From contig JAPOVP010000035.1 in NCBI GenBank assembly GCA_026708085.1, positions 1-64,000 on the forward strand: a stretch of 64,000 bases of DNA, read 5' to 3'. This stretch comes from Caldilineaceae bacterium (GTDB taxonomy: Bacteria; Chloroflexota; Anaerolineae; Caldilineales; Caldilineaceae). The position numbers and the translations under genes are program-made. The notes beneath the pieces are model-generated. The model did no database searches, was not told the origin of the DNA, and worked only from the letters and a program-made list of their open reading frames with translations. This document shows positions 39,985-50,068 of the stretch, in pieces (positions within the stretch are counted from its first letter, which is position 1; each line of letters begins with the position of its first letter).

Positions 39985-41181
39985 CTATTCGGATTCCGGA
40001 GTCGGATAGTAGCCCGAATTGACGATGAACTCGTAGGGGAAGGCGCCTCCGTCCGGCAACGGAATGTGGCCGGTGAACACGCGGGCGTAACCCACCTTGG
40101 GGACTTCGGCGCTGTCGGAATCGTCGGCGGGGTTGTCGAAGTAGTACTCCCAGAAGCCGCCTTCCGGACCGCTTTCCGCCGCGGCGATGAGCTGATCGAC
40201 GATCAGTTCTCCGGTCGCGATGTCGCGGGAAATCCCTCCCTGTCGCAGCTCGAACCGGTCTGGAAACCCGCCGTGAAACTGGATCAGCTTGCTGGCGCGA
40301 TCCATGACGGAGAGGTAGACGGAACCGTCTCTCCAAGGTCCGTTCGGATCCCGCAAGGTGACCCGGGCTTTCGCGAGGACGTTCGAGCGGGCGACCGGAT
40401 CGTCGGACTCGAGAAGCTCGACGATGTACTCGCCCGCGGCCGTGACGAAGGCCTTCAAGGTTGCCCGGTCCACCACTTCGCCGGCCGTAATCGCGGGGTC
40501 GCCGTAATCGAGGGCCTCGTCGCTGATGGGAATCAGGTGAGACGCGTCGAGCTCGAATCCGGCGAGCAGAACGGTGGGGCGCTGTACGGAGCCCGTGAAA
40601 AAAATGGTGGCGTAGCCGGAGGCGTCCGCGATATTGGGTACGTTGAATGGACCGCCATCTCCCTGTACGGCGGCAGCGAAGGCGGCCATGGCCGCGGCCG
40701 GGTCGGTTAGAGCGGCCGGGTCGATCCCCAAAGCGTGAAGGATCGCTGCATAGATCACGGGGTTGAGTTGTCTGCCGGACAACGACATTTGCTGCGCGTG
40801 AACGTACACCCTGCCGTCGGGCGTCAGCTGCACCAGGTAGGTGGAACCTGAACGCCACGGACTCCCCTCCTGCCTGAAGAGACATCTAAGGTATAACGTC
40901 TGCTCTACGGCCCTTTCTCCTTGTAGCACGCTTACATGATTGTCTCTCGCGGCCAGCGCGAAGTCGGTCAGGCTGGCGTTGCCGTCTTCCACCTGTTGCG
41001 CCGTCACCTGCGCATCGGCGGGCGGAGCAACGCCGGTAGGCAGGGGACATTCGGGCTGCGCCTGCCTCGATTCGGGCTGCACCTGCTCCGGTTCGAGCAG
41101 AACGAAGGTACAGGCGGCGGAAACGAGCATACCAATCGCAAGAGAGAGACAAATGACGGCCTTCCGGATTACACTTTTCAT
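39985..41181 (-). CDS. Lipoprotein with cache-like sensory/ligand domain(s)
   Basis: Signal IGMLVSAACTFV; start trimmed to MKSVIRKAVICL; repeated GSTYLVQLTPDGRVYVHA / GSVYLSVMDRASKLIQFHGG and GGFWEYYFDNP...KVGYARVF pattern. Confidence 0.55.
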   Translation of the reverse strand: MKSVIRKAVICLSLAIGMLVSAACTFVLLEPEQVQPESRQAQPECPLPTGVAPPADAQVTAQQVEDGNASLTDFALAARDNHVSVLQGERAVEQTLYLRCLFRQEGSPWRSGSTYLVQLTPDGRVYVHAQQMSLSGRQLNPVIYAAILHALGIDPAALTDPAAAMAAFAAAVQGDGGPFNVPNIADASGYATIFFTGSVQRPTVLLAGFELDASHLIPISDEALDYGDPAITAGEVVDRATLKAFVTAAGEYIVELLESDDPVARSNVLAKARVTLRDPNGPWRDGSVYLSVMDRASKLIQFHGGFPDRFELRQGGISRDIATGELIVDQLIAAAESGPEGGFWEYYFDNPADDSDSAEVPKVGYARVFTGHIPLPDGGAFPYEFIVNSGYYPTPESE

Positions 41182-41936
41182 GGTGCGTTTCTCCTGTTGG
41201 AAACAAGCATTGGAGTCAAGCCTTCGCCATAGGCTGCCCGCGGCGCAAACATTACTGTCTACGCTGAACGAGCGGTATTGACTGCGAGCACAACATAGTA
41301 GCGGGTTCCGAGTGCAAGGCCGGTGTTGGTATAGGATGTTGCGGAATGCGAGTAAAAAGGTGGCGTAGCCCACGACGGGATCGAGTAGGTGATCTTCTAT
41401 TATATACCTGTCGTATGTTATTGGTGCGTCAAAACGATTTATTTCTGTATCAATATTGTACCAATGCCTATTTGAGCGGTGAGGCAGGTGAAGTGAAGAG
41501 CGTTCTGATGCTGGGGGATGCGATCACGGTTGCGAAGCGTTGACGGCCGCGCCGCATTACAGCGTTGCAGGGGAGACATCTTCGGCAACGCCATTACGTC
41601 GACAGGGGATGCGGAGAGGGAGTCCTTTTGTGGCCGCGAGGAGCCTATGCCGTTCTGACAGTAGTGGTGGTGCGGTCTTGAGAGGCGGCGAAATGACAGG
41701 CTTGGCCGAGGGGGTGGCCGCGGCCGGTCGTACTGACCGCCGTTATGGAAATGGTACGTCTTCCCAGACAGAACAGAGAGACCAGGATTGGCGGGCACCA
41801 GAACGGCACCGGCGCGCGCGGCGCCCATGCCCATCTCCTTCCACGCCCGACCACGTTTCCATCGGTACCTCGATAGCAGTCCACGAAGGGCACTGATTGG
41901 GGGTTTCCCTACAGGTATAGCCTCTTTTGCAACAGG

Positions 41937-42552
41937 CTAGAATTCGGAAACGGACTGATCCGTTTCCGTCAGCAACCGCACTTCTGTGCCGTCATGGAGC
42001 CTCAGGCACACGAAGTCGTAGGCCCATGCATGGTCCTTCCACGCAGGCTGCAGACGCACACACGCGCCGTCATCGGGCCACAGACGCCCTCTCTTCGGCT
42101 GCTTCGCCGGCACCTTCAGCCCTTCATATCGCCGTATCCTCTCCACACGCTTGTGGTTCACATGCCTGCCACGTTGCCGCAGAAAGGCGGTGATCCTACA
42201 GTAGCCGTACCTGCCGAACTGGCTGGCCAGCTCCACGATCTCCGCGGTCAGTGCCTTCTCATCTTCCGCGGGGATCGGCTTGTATCGCTGTGTGGAGCGA
42301 GGATGACCCAGCACCCTGCAGGCGCGTCGCTCCGAGACCCCATACTCGTTGCGCCACCGATAGAAAGTCTGCTCGGCCACGCCGATCCGGCGGGCAGCCT
42401 CAGCGACTGTGCCGCCCTCGGCCATCGCCACCTCAGCCTCTCCGAGCTTTTTGATTACCTGCTCCGGCGTATGTCTCCTCTTGGCCATCTTTCCCCCTTT
42501 CTACGGCCCAATTCCAACGTACTATCTGGACCAGCTTTTTTGGGGCAGGTCA
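41937..42552 (-). pseudogene. IS3-family element remnant: fused, internally deleted and C-truncated transposase plus one terminal inverted repeat
   Basis: MAKRRHTPEQVIKKLGEAEVAMAEGGTVAEAARRIGVAEQTFYRWRNEYG (OrfA HTH) joined directly to VSERRACRVLGHPRSTQRY (OrfB N-terminus); stops before the DDE domain is complete; terminal TGACCTGCCCCAAAAAAGCTGG at 42552. Confidence 0.82.
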
Positions 42553-42612
42553 GCACCTCGTGCTCTGATCAGAGCCGGCCCAACCTTTGTTTCCGGAGCC
42601 ACACGGCGCGCC

Positions 42613-43497
42613 CTATCCCTTCAGGCCGGAGAGGCTGATGCCGCCGATGATGTACTCCTGGGCGAGGACGAAGAGGATGACGATGGGGAAGGAGACGATG
42701 GTGGAGCCGGCGAATACGGCCGGCCAGTTGATCTGGTTGACGTCGCGGAAGAGAGCGATGCCGACGGTGACCGGGTACTTTTTCCAGTCGGAGAGGATGA
42801 TGAGGGGCCAGACGAAGGAGCTCCACTCGTTGAGGAAGATAAAGACGCCGAGCGTGACCATGGCCGGTTTGGCGAGGGGCAGCATAATGCGCCAATAGGT
42901 GCCGAAAAAGCCGGAGCCGTCGATGCGGGCGGCGTCCTCCAGCTCGCGCGGGATATTGAGGAAAAACTGGCGCAAGAGGAATATACCGAAGGCGCCGGCA
43001 AAGCCCGGCAGCACCACCCCCGTAAATGTATTTGTGAGACCCAACCCATGCGCGATGAGGAAGGTCGGTATCAGCGTAACCGAACCCGGCAGCATCAGCG
43101 TCGCCAGCACCGCCAGGAAGAGGGCCTCGCGGCCGGGAAAATCGACGCGCGCGAACGAATAGGCCGCCAGCGAGTCGATGAAAAGCTGGACAACAAGGAC
43201 TGCGGCCGCGTACAGAATGCTGTTACCCAGGTATACTCCCATCCGCCCGATCGTCAGAGCATCATAGTATGTGCTCAGCGTTGGCGGCATCGGAATGACC
43301 GAATAGGGATTGGTGAAAAAGTCGGTCCGGCTTTTGAAGGAGTTGGCCAGCATCCACAGGTAGGGAAAGATCATGCTGAAGGCGAGGGCAATCAGAAGCG
43401 CATAGACGATGATGGTGAAGCTGCGCTTGGTTGCAACCAGAAGCAGCCTGTTCTGTTCTTTGGCCCCGCCGCCGGGGTCGGACAGTGTGCGCGCCAT
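42613..43497 (-). CDS. Carbohydrate ABC transporter permease (MalG-like)
   Basis: LEDAARIDGSGFFGTYWRIMLPLAKPAMVT EAA motif. Confidence 0.92.
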   Translation of the reverse strand: MARTLSDPGGGAKEQNRLLLVATKRSFTIIVYALLIALAFSMIFPYLWMLANSFKSRTDFFTNPYSVIPMPPTLSTYYDALTIGRMGVYLGNSILYAAAVLVVQLFIDSLAAYSFARVDFPGREALFLAVLATLMLPGSVTLIPTFLIAHGLGLTNTFTGVVLPGFAGAFGIFLLRQFFLNIPRELEDAARIDGSGFFGTYWRIMLPLAKPAMVTLGVFIFLNEWSSFVWPLIILSDWKKYPVTVGIALFRDVNQINWPAVFAGSTIVSFPIVILFVLAQEYIIGGISLSGLKG

Positions 43498-43500
43498 GAC

Positions 43501-44433
43501 TCAGTACAGCTCCCGCGAGATGAACAACTTCAGCTGCAGCGCGGAGAAGAAGAAGATCACACCGAACAGCAACCAGGAGATGGCCGACGCATAGCCCATT
43601 TCAAATCGTTGAAATGCGTAGTGGTAGACGACCATTTGAACCGTCTGTGTCGAGTTCATGGGGCCGCCCTGCGTCATGATGAAGACCTGGGTGAAGACCT
43701 GGAAGGCGGCGATCGTCAAGGTAACGAAGGCGAAGATGAGCGAATTGCGCAACAGGGGAATGGTGATGTTCCAAAAGGTGTGCCAGCGGCCGGCGCCGTC
43801 GACCTTGGCCGCTTCGTAGAAGACCTCCGGGATCTCGGCCAGGCCGGCGAGGAAGATGATCATGTAGTAGCCGACCGCGCCCCAAATGGTCATAATCATG
43901 ATTGCCGGCAGCGCGGTCTTTGGATTGAAGAGCCAGTTGGGACCCTCAACGTTCATCATTTGCAGCAATCTATTGATCCCGCCGGTGGGTTCGTAGAGCC
44001 ACACCCACAGCATCGAAGTCACCACGATAGGTGTAATTGTGGGGATGAAGAAGACGGTGCGGAAGAGCGCCCGTCCGCGACGGACCTGGTTGCCAAGGAC
44101 CGCCAGCATCAGAGAGATGATCGTAATTGAGGGAACAATTACGATTACGTAGATGAAGGTGTTGCGAAAACCAATCCGGACCAGCTTATCACTCAATGCG
44201 CGCGTATAGTTCTCCAGCCCCTCGAAAGGCCGCGCTTCTGAGATGATGTCATATTGGTGGAAGCTGATGTAGAGAGAGAAGATGATCGCGATGTAGGAAA
44301 AAACCGTGATCAGCAGGCCCGCCGGGCTGATGAACAGATAGCCCGGCCAGGTCTTCCTGACGCGCTTCCACAACTCTCTCTGTCTGCTCGCACGCGATTG
44401 AACCGGCTGCGAAGGTTGTGCCAGAGTCGTCAT
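43501..44433 (-). CDS. Sugar ABC transporter permease (MalF-like)
   Basis: FYEAAKVDGAGRWHTFWNITIPLLRNSLIFA EAA motif. Confidence 0.92.
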   Translation of the reverse strand: MTTLAQPSQPVQSRASRQRELWKRVRKTWPGYLFISPAGLLITVFSYIAIIFSLYISFHQYDIISEARPFEGLENYTRALSDKLVRIGFRNTFIYVIVIVPSITIISLMLAVLGNQVRRGRALFRTVFFIPTITPIVVTSMLWVWLYEPTGGINRLLQMMNVEGPNWLFNPKTALPAIMIMTIWGAVGYYMIIFLAGLAEIPEVFYEAAKVDGAGRWHTFWNITIPLLRNSLIFAFVTLTIAAFQVFTQVFIMTQGGPMNSTQTVQMVVYHYAFQRFEMGYASAISWLLFGVIFFFSALQLKLFISRELY

Positions 44434-44457
44434 CTATCACCAAGCTCTGAAATGCAC

Positions 44458-44495
44458 TGGCTCGCGGCCGGTTAGCAACCACCGACCGCGAGCCA
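44458..44495. promoter_or_regulatory. Hairpin at SBP/permease junction
   Basis: tggctcgcgg ... ccgcgagcca perfect 10-bp stem. Confidence 0.65.
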
Positions 44496-44503
44496 TATGT
44501 GGA

Positions 44504-45901
44504 TCAAGAGTAACCGGCGTCTGCCATAATCTGGTTGCACTCATCGACCAACTGATCGATCGCTGCCTCCGGCTCCATCTCCTGCAGAATCGCTGCCTCG
44601 AGGATCGGTTTCATGGCCGCATTCAGCGCGCTCTGCTGAATGTAAACCAGCGGTGTACCTGCCGCTGAAGCCAGCGGCACCATGTTCAGAACCGGAAGCT
44701 CCTGGAGCGCGGCCTGGTATTCCGGTGTCTCGTAGAAGTCCTTACGCGGCGCCAACCAGCTGCCGATCGCGAACCGCTCCAGCATCCAGCCCAGCCCGCA
44801 CCAGAACTCCAGGAAGGCCCAGCCGGCATCTTTGTTGGGTGACTTGGTCGGCACAACCAGCATGTTGTTCCAGTGGGCGGTGCCCTGCTTTCCGCCCTCC
44901 ACCGGCGCCGCGGGCCACAACATCGTGAACCAGTTCAGATCCGGCAGGTCATTCGTCAGGGGCCCATATTGCCAGGGACCGGATTGCGCCATCGCAGCCT
45001 TCCCCTGCTGGAACTGTGCCCAGTCCTGCCGTTCTGGCGCGATCGGCTGGGAGACTTGATGCACATGCAGCAAGTCCAGGAACCAGTTCAACCCGTTCAC
45101 CGCCGCGTTCTTTTCGTTGAAGCCGATGCCATTTTCAATGCCGGCATCGTTCTTGGAATAGAAGCCGACGTTGTGAGTGCTGGCCCAGATGCTCAACGTT
45201 TGGGCGGTCGGCGTGCCGACGAGGAAGCCCGACTGAACCACCTCGTCGCCGTCCCGCTTGGTCAGCTCCTTGGCCGCATCGGTGAAATCCGCCCAGCCCC
45301 ACTGCGCGATGTCGTCGGGATCGGTTGTAACGCCGGCCTCTTCAAACAGGTCGGTGTTGAAGAAGATCTGATTGCTGTCCGGCCCTTCGCCCAGTACGCC
45401 GTACTGCGCAGGGCCCTTTGTCGCCTGCAGTAACGCGCCGTCAAGGAAGTTCTCCGGCGCCAGGTCCGGCGTTATTTCGATCGAGGGTGTCAGGTCCAGC
45501 AGCGCACCCCTGTCGAAGAAGTCACGGGCCCAGTATACCGAGCTGTGCATGACGTCGGGCGTATCGTCGGCCGCATGCGCCGCCAGGAATTTAACGAAAT
45601 ACTCACCGAAGGGAACGTTCTGATAGTTCAACTCCAGTTCTGGGTTTGACTCTCCCAGGGCAACCGGCAACCGGTCGAACAGCGCTTTGCTGGTCGCATT
45701 GGCGGCGGGGCCCCACCAGTCCCAGTAGGTGATCGTCTGTTGGGCCATGGCGGGCTCATCCGCTGCCATGTCGCCGGATGCCTCTTGCGCGGGCGCGGGT
45801 GCACACGCCACCAGCGCGGTTGCGCCGATTCCCGAGAGGGCTGTAACCGCAGACAGCCTCAGAAAATCGCGACGACTTACTCTTTCCTTCGAGACTTTCA
45901 T
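44504..45901 (-). CDS. Sugar ABC transporter substrate-binding protein (Tat-type signal)
   Basis: Trimmed to MKVSKERVSRRDFLRLSAVTALSGIGATALVACAP; SBP body. Confidence 0.9.
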   Translation of the reverse strand: MKVSKERVSRRDFLRLSAVTALSGIGATALVACAPAPAQEASGDMAADEPAMAQQTITYWDWWGPAANATSKALFDRLPVALGESNPELELNYQNVPFGEYFVKFLAAHAADDTPDVMHSSVYWARDFFDRGALLDLTPSIEITPDLAPENFLDGALLQATKGPAQYGVLGEGPDSNQIFFNTDLFEEAGVTTDPDDIAQWGWADFTDAAKELTKRDGDEVVQSGFLVGTPTAQTLSIWASTHNVGFYSKNDAGIENGIGFNEKNAAVNGLNWFLDLLHVHQVSQPIAPERQDWAQFQQGKAAMAQSGPWQYGPLTNDLPDLNWFTMLWPAAPVEGGKQGTAHWNNMLVVPTKSPNKDAGWAFLEFWCGLGWMLERFAIGSWLAPRKDFYETPEYQAALQELPVLNMVPLASAAGTPLVYIQQSALNAAMKPILEAAILQEMEPEAAIDQLVDECNQIMADAGYS

Positions 45902-46329
45902 ACTTTCCTCCTTGTGATAGGAAAACCAGGAATTTCCCGATGCAGGCGAACAAATACCGAATTTCGCTGCGTTATGGGCGAAAGAAAAGATCAAACTGAC
46001 AAAGTTTCTACTTGTAGAATCGTCGGGCCTGCCCGGTCGTGTGGGTGAAATAGTTCGCTGATTCGGAGGCAACTGTGCTGAAGTTGGGCGCACTGTATCA
46101 GAATTTCTTTACGCTGTCAACGAAAAAAGGCTCTATGATCTTAGGACGTCCGCATCTTATTGGGAGAGCACTATCAGGAGATAGTCGGTTTCCCAACCGG
46201 CCTGGTCACGTTTGGCAGCAATACCGGTTTTGGCGCTTTTCTCCCGGCGCAGGGTGTTGAAAGCCAAGCGGCGCAAGACGGCCAGGTTGTCCTGCGCATG
46301 GCCGTTACCCGTGCGACTGTCGTCCTCAT

Positions 46330-46790
46330 TCATTGTGGGTTGTTGGAGTCAGAATCATCTTGATGTTGGCGCAGGCTTTCTCATCTGTGTGTTGGACGAG
46401 AGTTTATGAGCGTCTACGAGTGTTTACGAGCGTTTACGTGTTGTCTGAGTGCAATTCATGCGGTCTATGTGATGGGCTGCAGTTAGGGCCTTGCCGGCGC
46501 AGGTTTTCTCGTACGAGCGCTGGACGAGAGTTTATGAGCGTTTACGAGTGTTTGCGTGTTGCTTGAGTGCGATTCATGCAGTTTGTGTGATGGGCTGCGA
46601 TTAGGGTCTTGCCGGTGCGGTTGTCTCGTATGAGCGTTGGACGAGAGTTTATGAGAGTTTACGAGCGTTTGCGTGTTGTCTGAGTGCGATTCATACAGTT
46701 TGTGCGATGGGCTGCAGTTAGGGCCTCGCCGGCGCTGGCGGGGCCGGACGAGTGTTTTTGTGCGTTGTAAGAGAGTTGTACAAGAATTGA
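46330..46790. repeat. Degenerate tandem repeat array B, about 4 units (~117-118 bp)
   Basis: Landmarks gtctgag/gcttgag at 46443, 46561, 46678; each unit: attcatgc.gt.t.tgtgatgggctgc.attagggcctgccgg..., ggacgagagtttatgagcgtttacgagtgtttgcgtgtt. Confidence 0.88.
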
Positions 46791-47384
46791 AATGACGGGG
46801 CGTAGTTGGGCGGCAACATGGCGGGAATGGCGGGAAAAGCGGAAAAGTCGGGTAAAAGCGGGCGAATTTTTTTGGCTCTTGTTGTTGTTACGCTGTTGCA
46901 TCAGTTTTTTCGTTCATAGAGTCGATTCCCGGTACTGGCAACCGCAACGCGATTCTCGCACACGCCAGACACGCGCCGGTCAGCCGGCGGTTGGGATCAG
47001 GGCGGGCAGTATTCCTATTTTTGGACTTTTGCGCTTGGCTTTGCAAACGTTTCCTCGCTGTCATTGTTGGGTGCCGGGCAGCCTACTGTAATCCAAGGGC
47101 CCTGCTTCGCCTTCAGATTCCCTACCAGCGAGAGTCGCGGCTTGATGACAGTACGCCCTCAGCAATGCCCATTCACAATTTGGCTCAGGGATATTATATC
47201 ACTGATTTTGATGCAAATGCCCTGCTTCGCAACCCAGTTCAGACGCAATTCCCCTGTCTATATACTTTGAAACCTGTGAGACCTTTGCATATCACGCGCG
47301 TGAATTCTACCGCCCCTCGCTCGCTTTGAATGCCCTGTTGCCGCTGAAAGATTCCGGGATGCTTCCCAGATATAGCGTGGACTT

Positions 47385-47717
47385 GGGCAGGCACAAGGCC
47401 GGCATCTACAGGATCGGTGTGGGGATGCCGGTGGCGGCGGGAGGGCAGGCACAAGGCCGGCATCTACAGGAATTTGATGGGAATGGTGGGCGTGGTCTGG
47501 CTAAGCCCTTTCGATTGGGGACCTGTTGGAATATCGACACCAGGTCGGCGAGGCATGTTGTAGGAGAGGGGGCGTTGCGGGGGCGGAGCCCCCGCACAAG
47601 GGAGGGCCGAATAGGCCCGACCGCCCGGAACTGCAGTAGTCAGTAGTCAGTAGTCAGTAGTCAGTAGTCAGTGGTCAGTAGTCAGTGGTCAGTGGTCAGT
47701 GGTCAGTGGTCAGAGAC
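47385..47717. repeat. Dispersed intergenic repeat, copy 2, with expanded heptamer array
   Basis: Two gggcaggcacaaggccggcatctacagg units (47385, 47443), acaccaggtcggcgaggcatgttgtagg..., gcgggggcggagcccccgc palindrome, 11 tandem AGTRGTC heptamers (47635-47711). Confidence 0.88.
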
Positions 47718-47851
47718 GCCAGAATATCCCGTAGAACATTGACACCCAATAGGTTCTATATTACATTCACAGAACCCTGTCAGCAGGGACTGGCCGGTTA
47801 CGGACCAAGGCAATCACGGTACAGACGGCTTGTCAGCGAAAGAGAGGAACG

Positions 47852-48922
47852 ATGAGCGCAGCAACATTGGCAGGCAGTATCGAAGAGCAGGCCACGGCCG
47901 GCGGGCCCCGCAACGAAGAGGAGCTCGACCTGCTGCTCTCAGAACCCTCCGCCGACGCTCTGGCTGCACTCGACAAGCTGGACTCGAACCTGGTCGTCCT
48001 CGGCGTCAGCGGCAAGATGGGTCCCTCGCTGGCGCGGATGGCGGTGCGCGCGCTGGATGAACTGAACTCGCCCCACCGGGTTTACGGTGTGGCCCGCTTC
48101 AGCCAGCCGGGCACGCGCGAGCGGTTGGAGGAGTGGGGCGTGCGGACGATCACCTGCGACCTGCTGGACCGGACTCAGCTGGCTTCGCTGCCCGACAGCA
48201 ACAGCGTGATCTACATGGCCGGTCAGAAGTTCGGCACGACCGGCAACCAGCACATGACCTGGGGCATCAACACCTATCTGCCGGCGCTGGTCTGTGAGCG
48301 TTATCTGAACGCCCGCATCGTTGCCTTCTCCACCGGCAACGTCTATCCGCTTGTGCCGGTGGTCGCGGGCGGCCCCCTGGAGAGCGACCCCCTGGACCCG
48401 GTCGGCGAGTACGCGATGTCCTGCCTGGGGCGTGAGCGCATCTTCGACTATTTTTCGCGGCGGCACGGTCTGCGCTGCGCCATCGTCCGCCTCAACTATG
48501 CGGTGGAGATGCGCTACGGCGTCCTGGTGGACATCGCCCGCCAGGTGCACGCGGAGCAGCCGGTTACGCTGGACATGGGCGCGGCCAATGTGATCTGGCA
48601 GGGGGACGCCAACGCCCAGGCCATCGCCCTCCTCGATCACTGCGCTGCGCCGCCTTTCGTGCTCAACGTCACCGGGCCGGAGACGGTCTCGGTGCGGCGC
48701 GTGGCCCAAGCACTGGGCGGCATGCTCGGCAAGGAGGTCCGTTTCAGCGGCGAGGAGGCGCCGACCGCGCTGCTCAACAACGCGGCCAAGGCCGCGCAGC
48801 TTTTCGGCTACCCGCGCGTCTCGCTGCACCAGATGCTGCAGTGGATCGCCGACTGGGTGCAGAACGACGGCGCATCGCTGGATAAACCGACCCACTTTGA
48901 GACGCGCGACGGGAGCTTCTGA
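47852..48922 (+). CDS. NAD-dependent epimerase/dehydratase family protein
   Basis: NLVVLGVSGKMGPSLARMAVRAL nucleotide-binding motif; SDR-extended architecture with VNVTGPETVSV. Confidence 0.83.
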   Translation: MSAATLAGSIEEQATAGGPRNEEELDLLLSEPSADALAALDKLDSNLVVLGVSGKMGPSLARMAVRALDELNSPHRVYGVARFSQPGTRERLEEWGVRTITCDLLDRTQLASLPDSNSVIYMAGQKFGTTGNQHMTWGINTYLPALVCERYLNARIVAFSTGNVYPLVPVVAGGPLESDPLDPVGEYAMSCLGRERIFDYFSRRHGLRCAIVRLNYAVEMRYGVLVDIARQVHAEQPVTLDMGAANVIWQGDANAQAIALLDHCAAPPFVLNVTGPETVSVRRVAQALGGMLGKEVRFSGEEAPTALLNNAAKAAQLFGYPRVSLHQMLQWIADWVQNDGASLDKPTHFETRDGSF

Positions 48923-49992
48923 TGGCCCAAACTCTGCCTGAACTGAGACAACATCTGGCCAACGGGCAGGTGATCCCGGCCCACCCGCTCGCCCTCACCG
49001 CCGACCTCAGTCTGGACGAGCGGCGCCAGCGCGCCCTGACCCGCTACTACTGCGCGGCCGGCGCCGGCGGTGTGGCCGTGGGTGTGCATACGACCCAGTT
49101 CGAGCTGCACCAGCCGGCATACGGTCTGCTGGAGCCGGTGCTGGCGCTGGCGTCGGAGACGGTAGACGAGCATATGCGGCAAAACCCCCGCCCCTTCGTC
49201 AAGGTGGCGGGCATCCTGGGCGATACGCGGCAGGCGGTGCGTGAAGCCGGGACTGCGTTAGAACACGGTTACGATGCGGGGCTGCTGAGCCTGCGCGCGC
49301 TAACAGAGGCATCGCCAGCGGAGCTTATCGAACACTGCCGCCGCGTGGCGGAGGTGATCCCGGTATTCGGCTTCTATCTGCAGACCGCGGTGGGCGGACA
49401 GGTGCTGCCCTACCGCTTCTGGCGCGAGTTCGTGGAGATTGAGAACGTCGTCGCCATCAAGGTCGCGCCGTTCGACCGCTACAAGACGCTGGACGTGGTG
49501 CGTGCGGTGGCCGAGTCATGCCGGAGCGAAGAGATCGCGCTCTACACGGGCAACGACGACAATATTGTCGCGGACCTGCTCACCGAGTTCAGTTTTGGCG
49601 GGCAAGAGACGGATGCGCCGCGGCTGCGCATCGTCGGCGGGCTTCTCGGACAGTGGGCTGTGTGGACGAAAGAAGCGGTTGCCATGCTGCGCGCCATCCA
49701 CGACCAGAGCGCGGCCGGCACGCTCGACTACCGGCACTGGCTCACCTACAACGCGCAGATGACGGACGCGAACGCGGCGGTGTTCGACAGCGCCCACGAC
49801 TTCCACGGCTGTATCTCCGGCGTCCATGAGGTGCTGCGCCGGCAGGGGCTGATGCAGGGGATCTGGTGCTTCAACCCGGTGGAGAGCCTTTCCCCCGGCC
49901 AGTGCGAGGAGTTGGACCGCGTCTGTCGCGCGTATCCCCATCTGACCGACGACGACTTCGTGGCCGAACACCTCGACGAATGGCTTCGTTGA
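48922..49992 (+). CDS. Dihydrodipicolinate synthase family protein
   Basis: IPAHPLALTADLSLDERRQRALTRYYCAAGAGGVAVGVHTTQ TIM-barrel start; NVVAIKVAPFDRY Lys region; TGATG coupling with upstream gene. Confidence 0.8.
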   Translation: MAQTLPELRQHLANGQVIPAHPLALTADLSLDERRQRALTRYYCAAGAGGVAVGVHTTQFELHQPAYGLLEPVLALASETVDEHMRQNPRPFVKVAGILGDTRQAVREAGTALEHGYDAGLLSLRALTEASPAELIEHCRRVAEVIPVFGFYLQTAVGGQVLPYRFWREFVEIENVVAIKVAPFDRYKTLDVVRAVAESCRSEEIALYTGNDDNIVADLLTEFSFGGQETDAPRLRIVGGLLGQWAVWTKEAVAMLRAIHDQSAAGTLDYRHWLTYNAQMTDANAAVFDSAHDFHGCISGVHEVLRRQGLMQGIWCFNPVESLSPGQCEELDRVCRAYPHLTDDDFVAEHLDEWLR

Positions 49993-50068
49993 CCGCACCA
50001 ACGCTCGGCCTTCAGTCGCTCCAACTCAATCCGAAACCGGCCCGCCACCGATAACTGGAAACTGACCG

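Noticed and set aside
41439-41893. ORFs reading ...GMGAARAGAVLVPANPGLSVLSGKTYHFHN...
   Set aside because: Possibly a gene fragment next to the IS3 remnant, but too short and ambiguous to name.
42409-44130. 573-aa plus-strand ORF rich in Asp/Glu/Gly/His
   Set aside because: Fully antisense to two clear ABC permease genes; composition is the usual mirror frame of GC-rich coding DNA.
47406-47597. MRGLRPRNAP... ORF, also present at 16852..17235
   Set aside because: Similarity comes from the shared non-coding repeat, not from a conserved protein.
47641-47715. Heptamer array considered as iterons/replication origin
   Set aside because: No replication initiator, DnaA boxes or plasmid genes nearby; the same heptamers are scattered in ordinary intergenic gaps.
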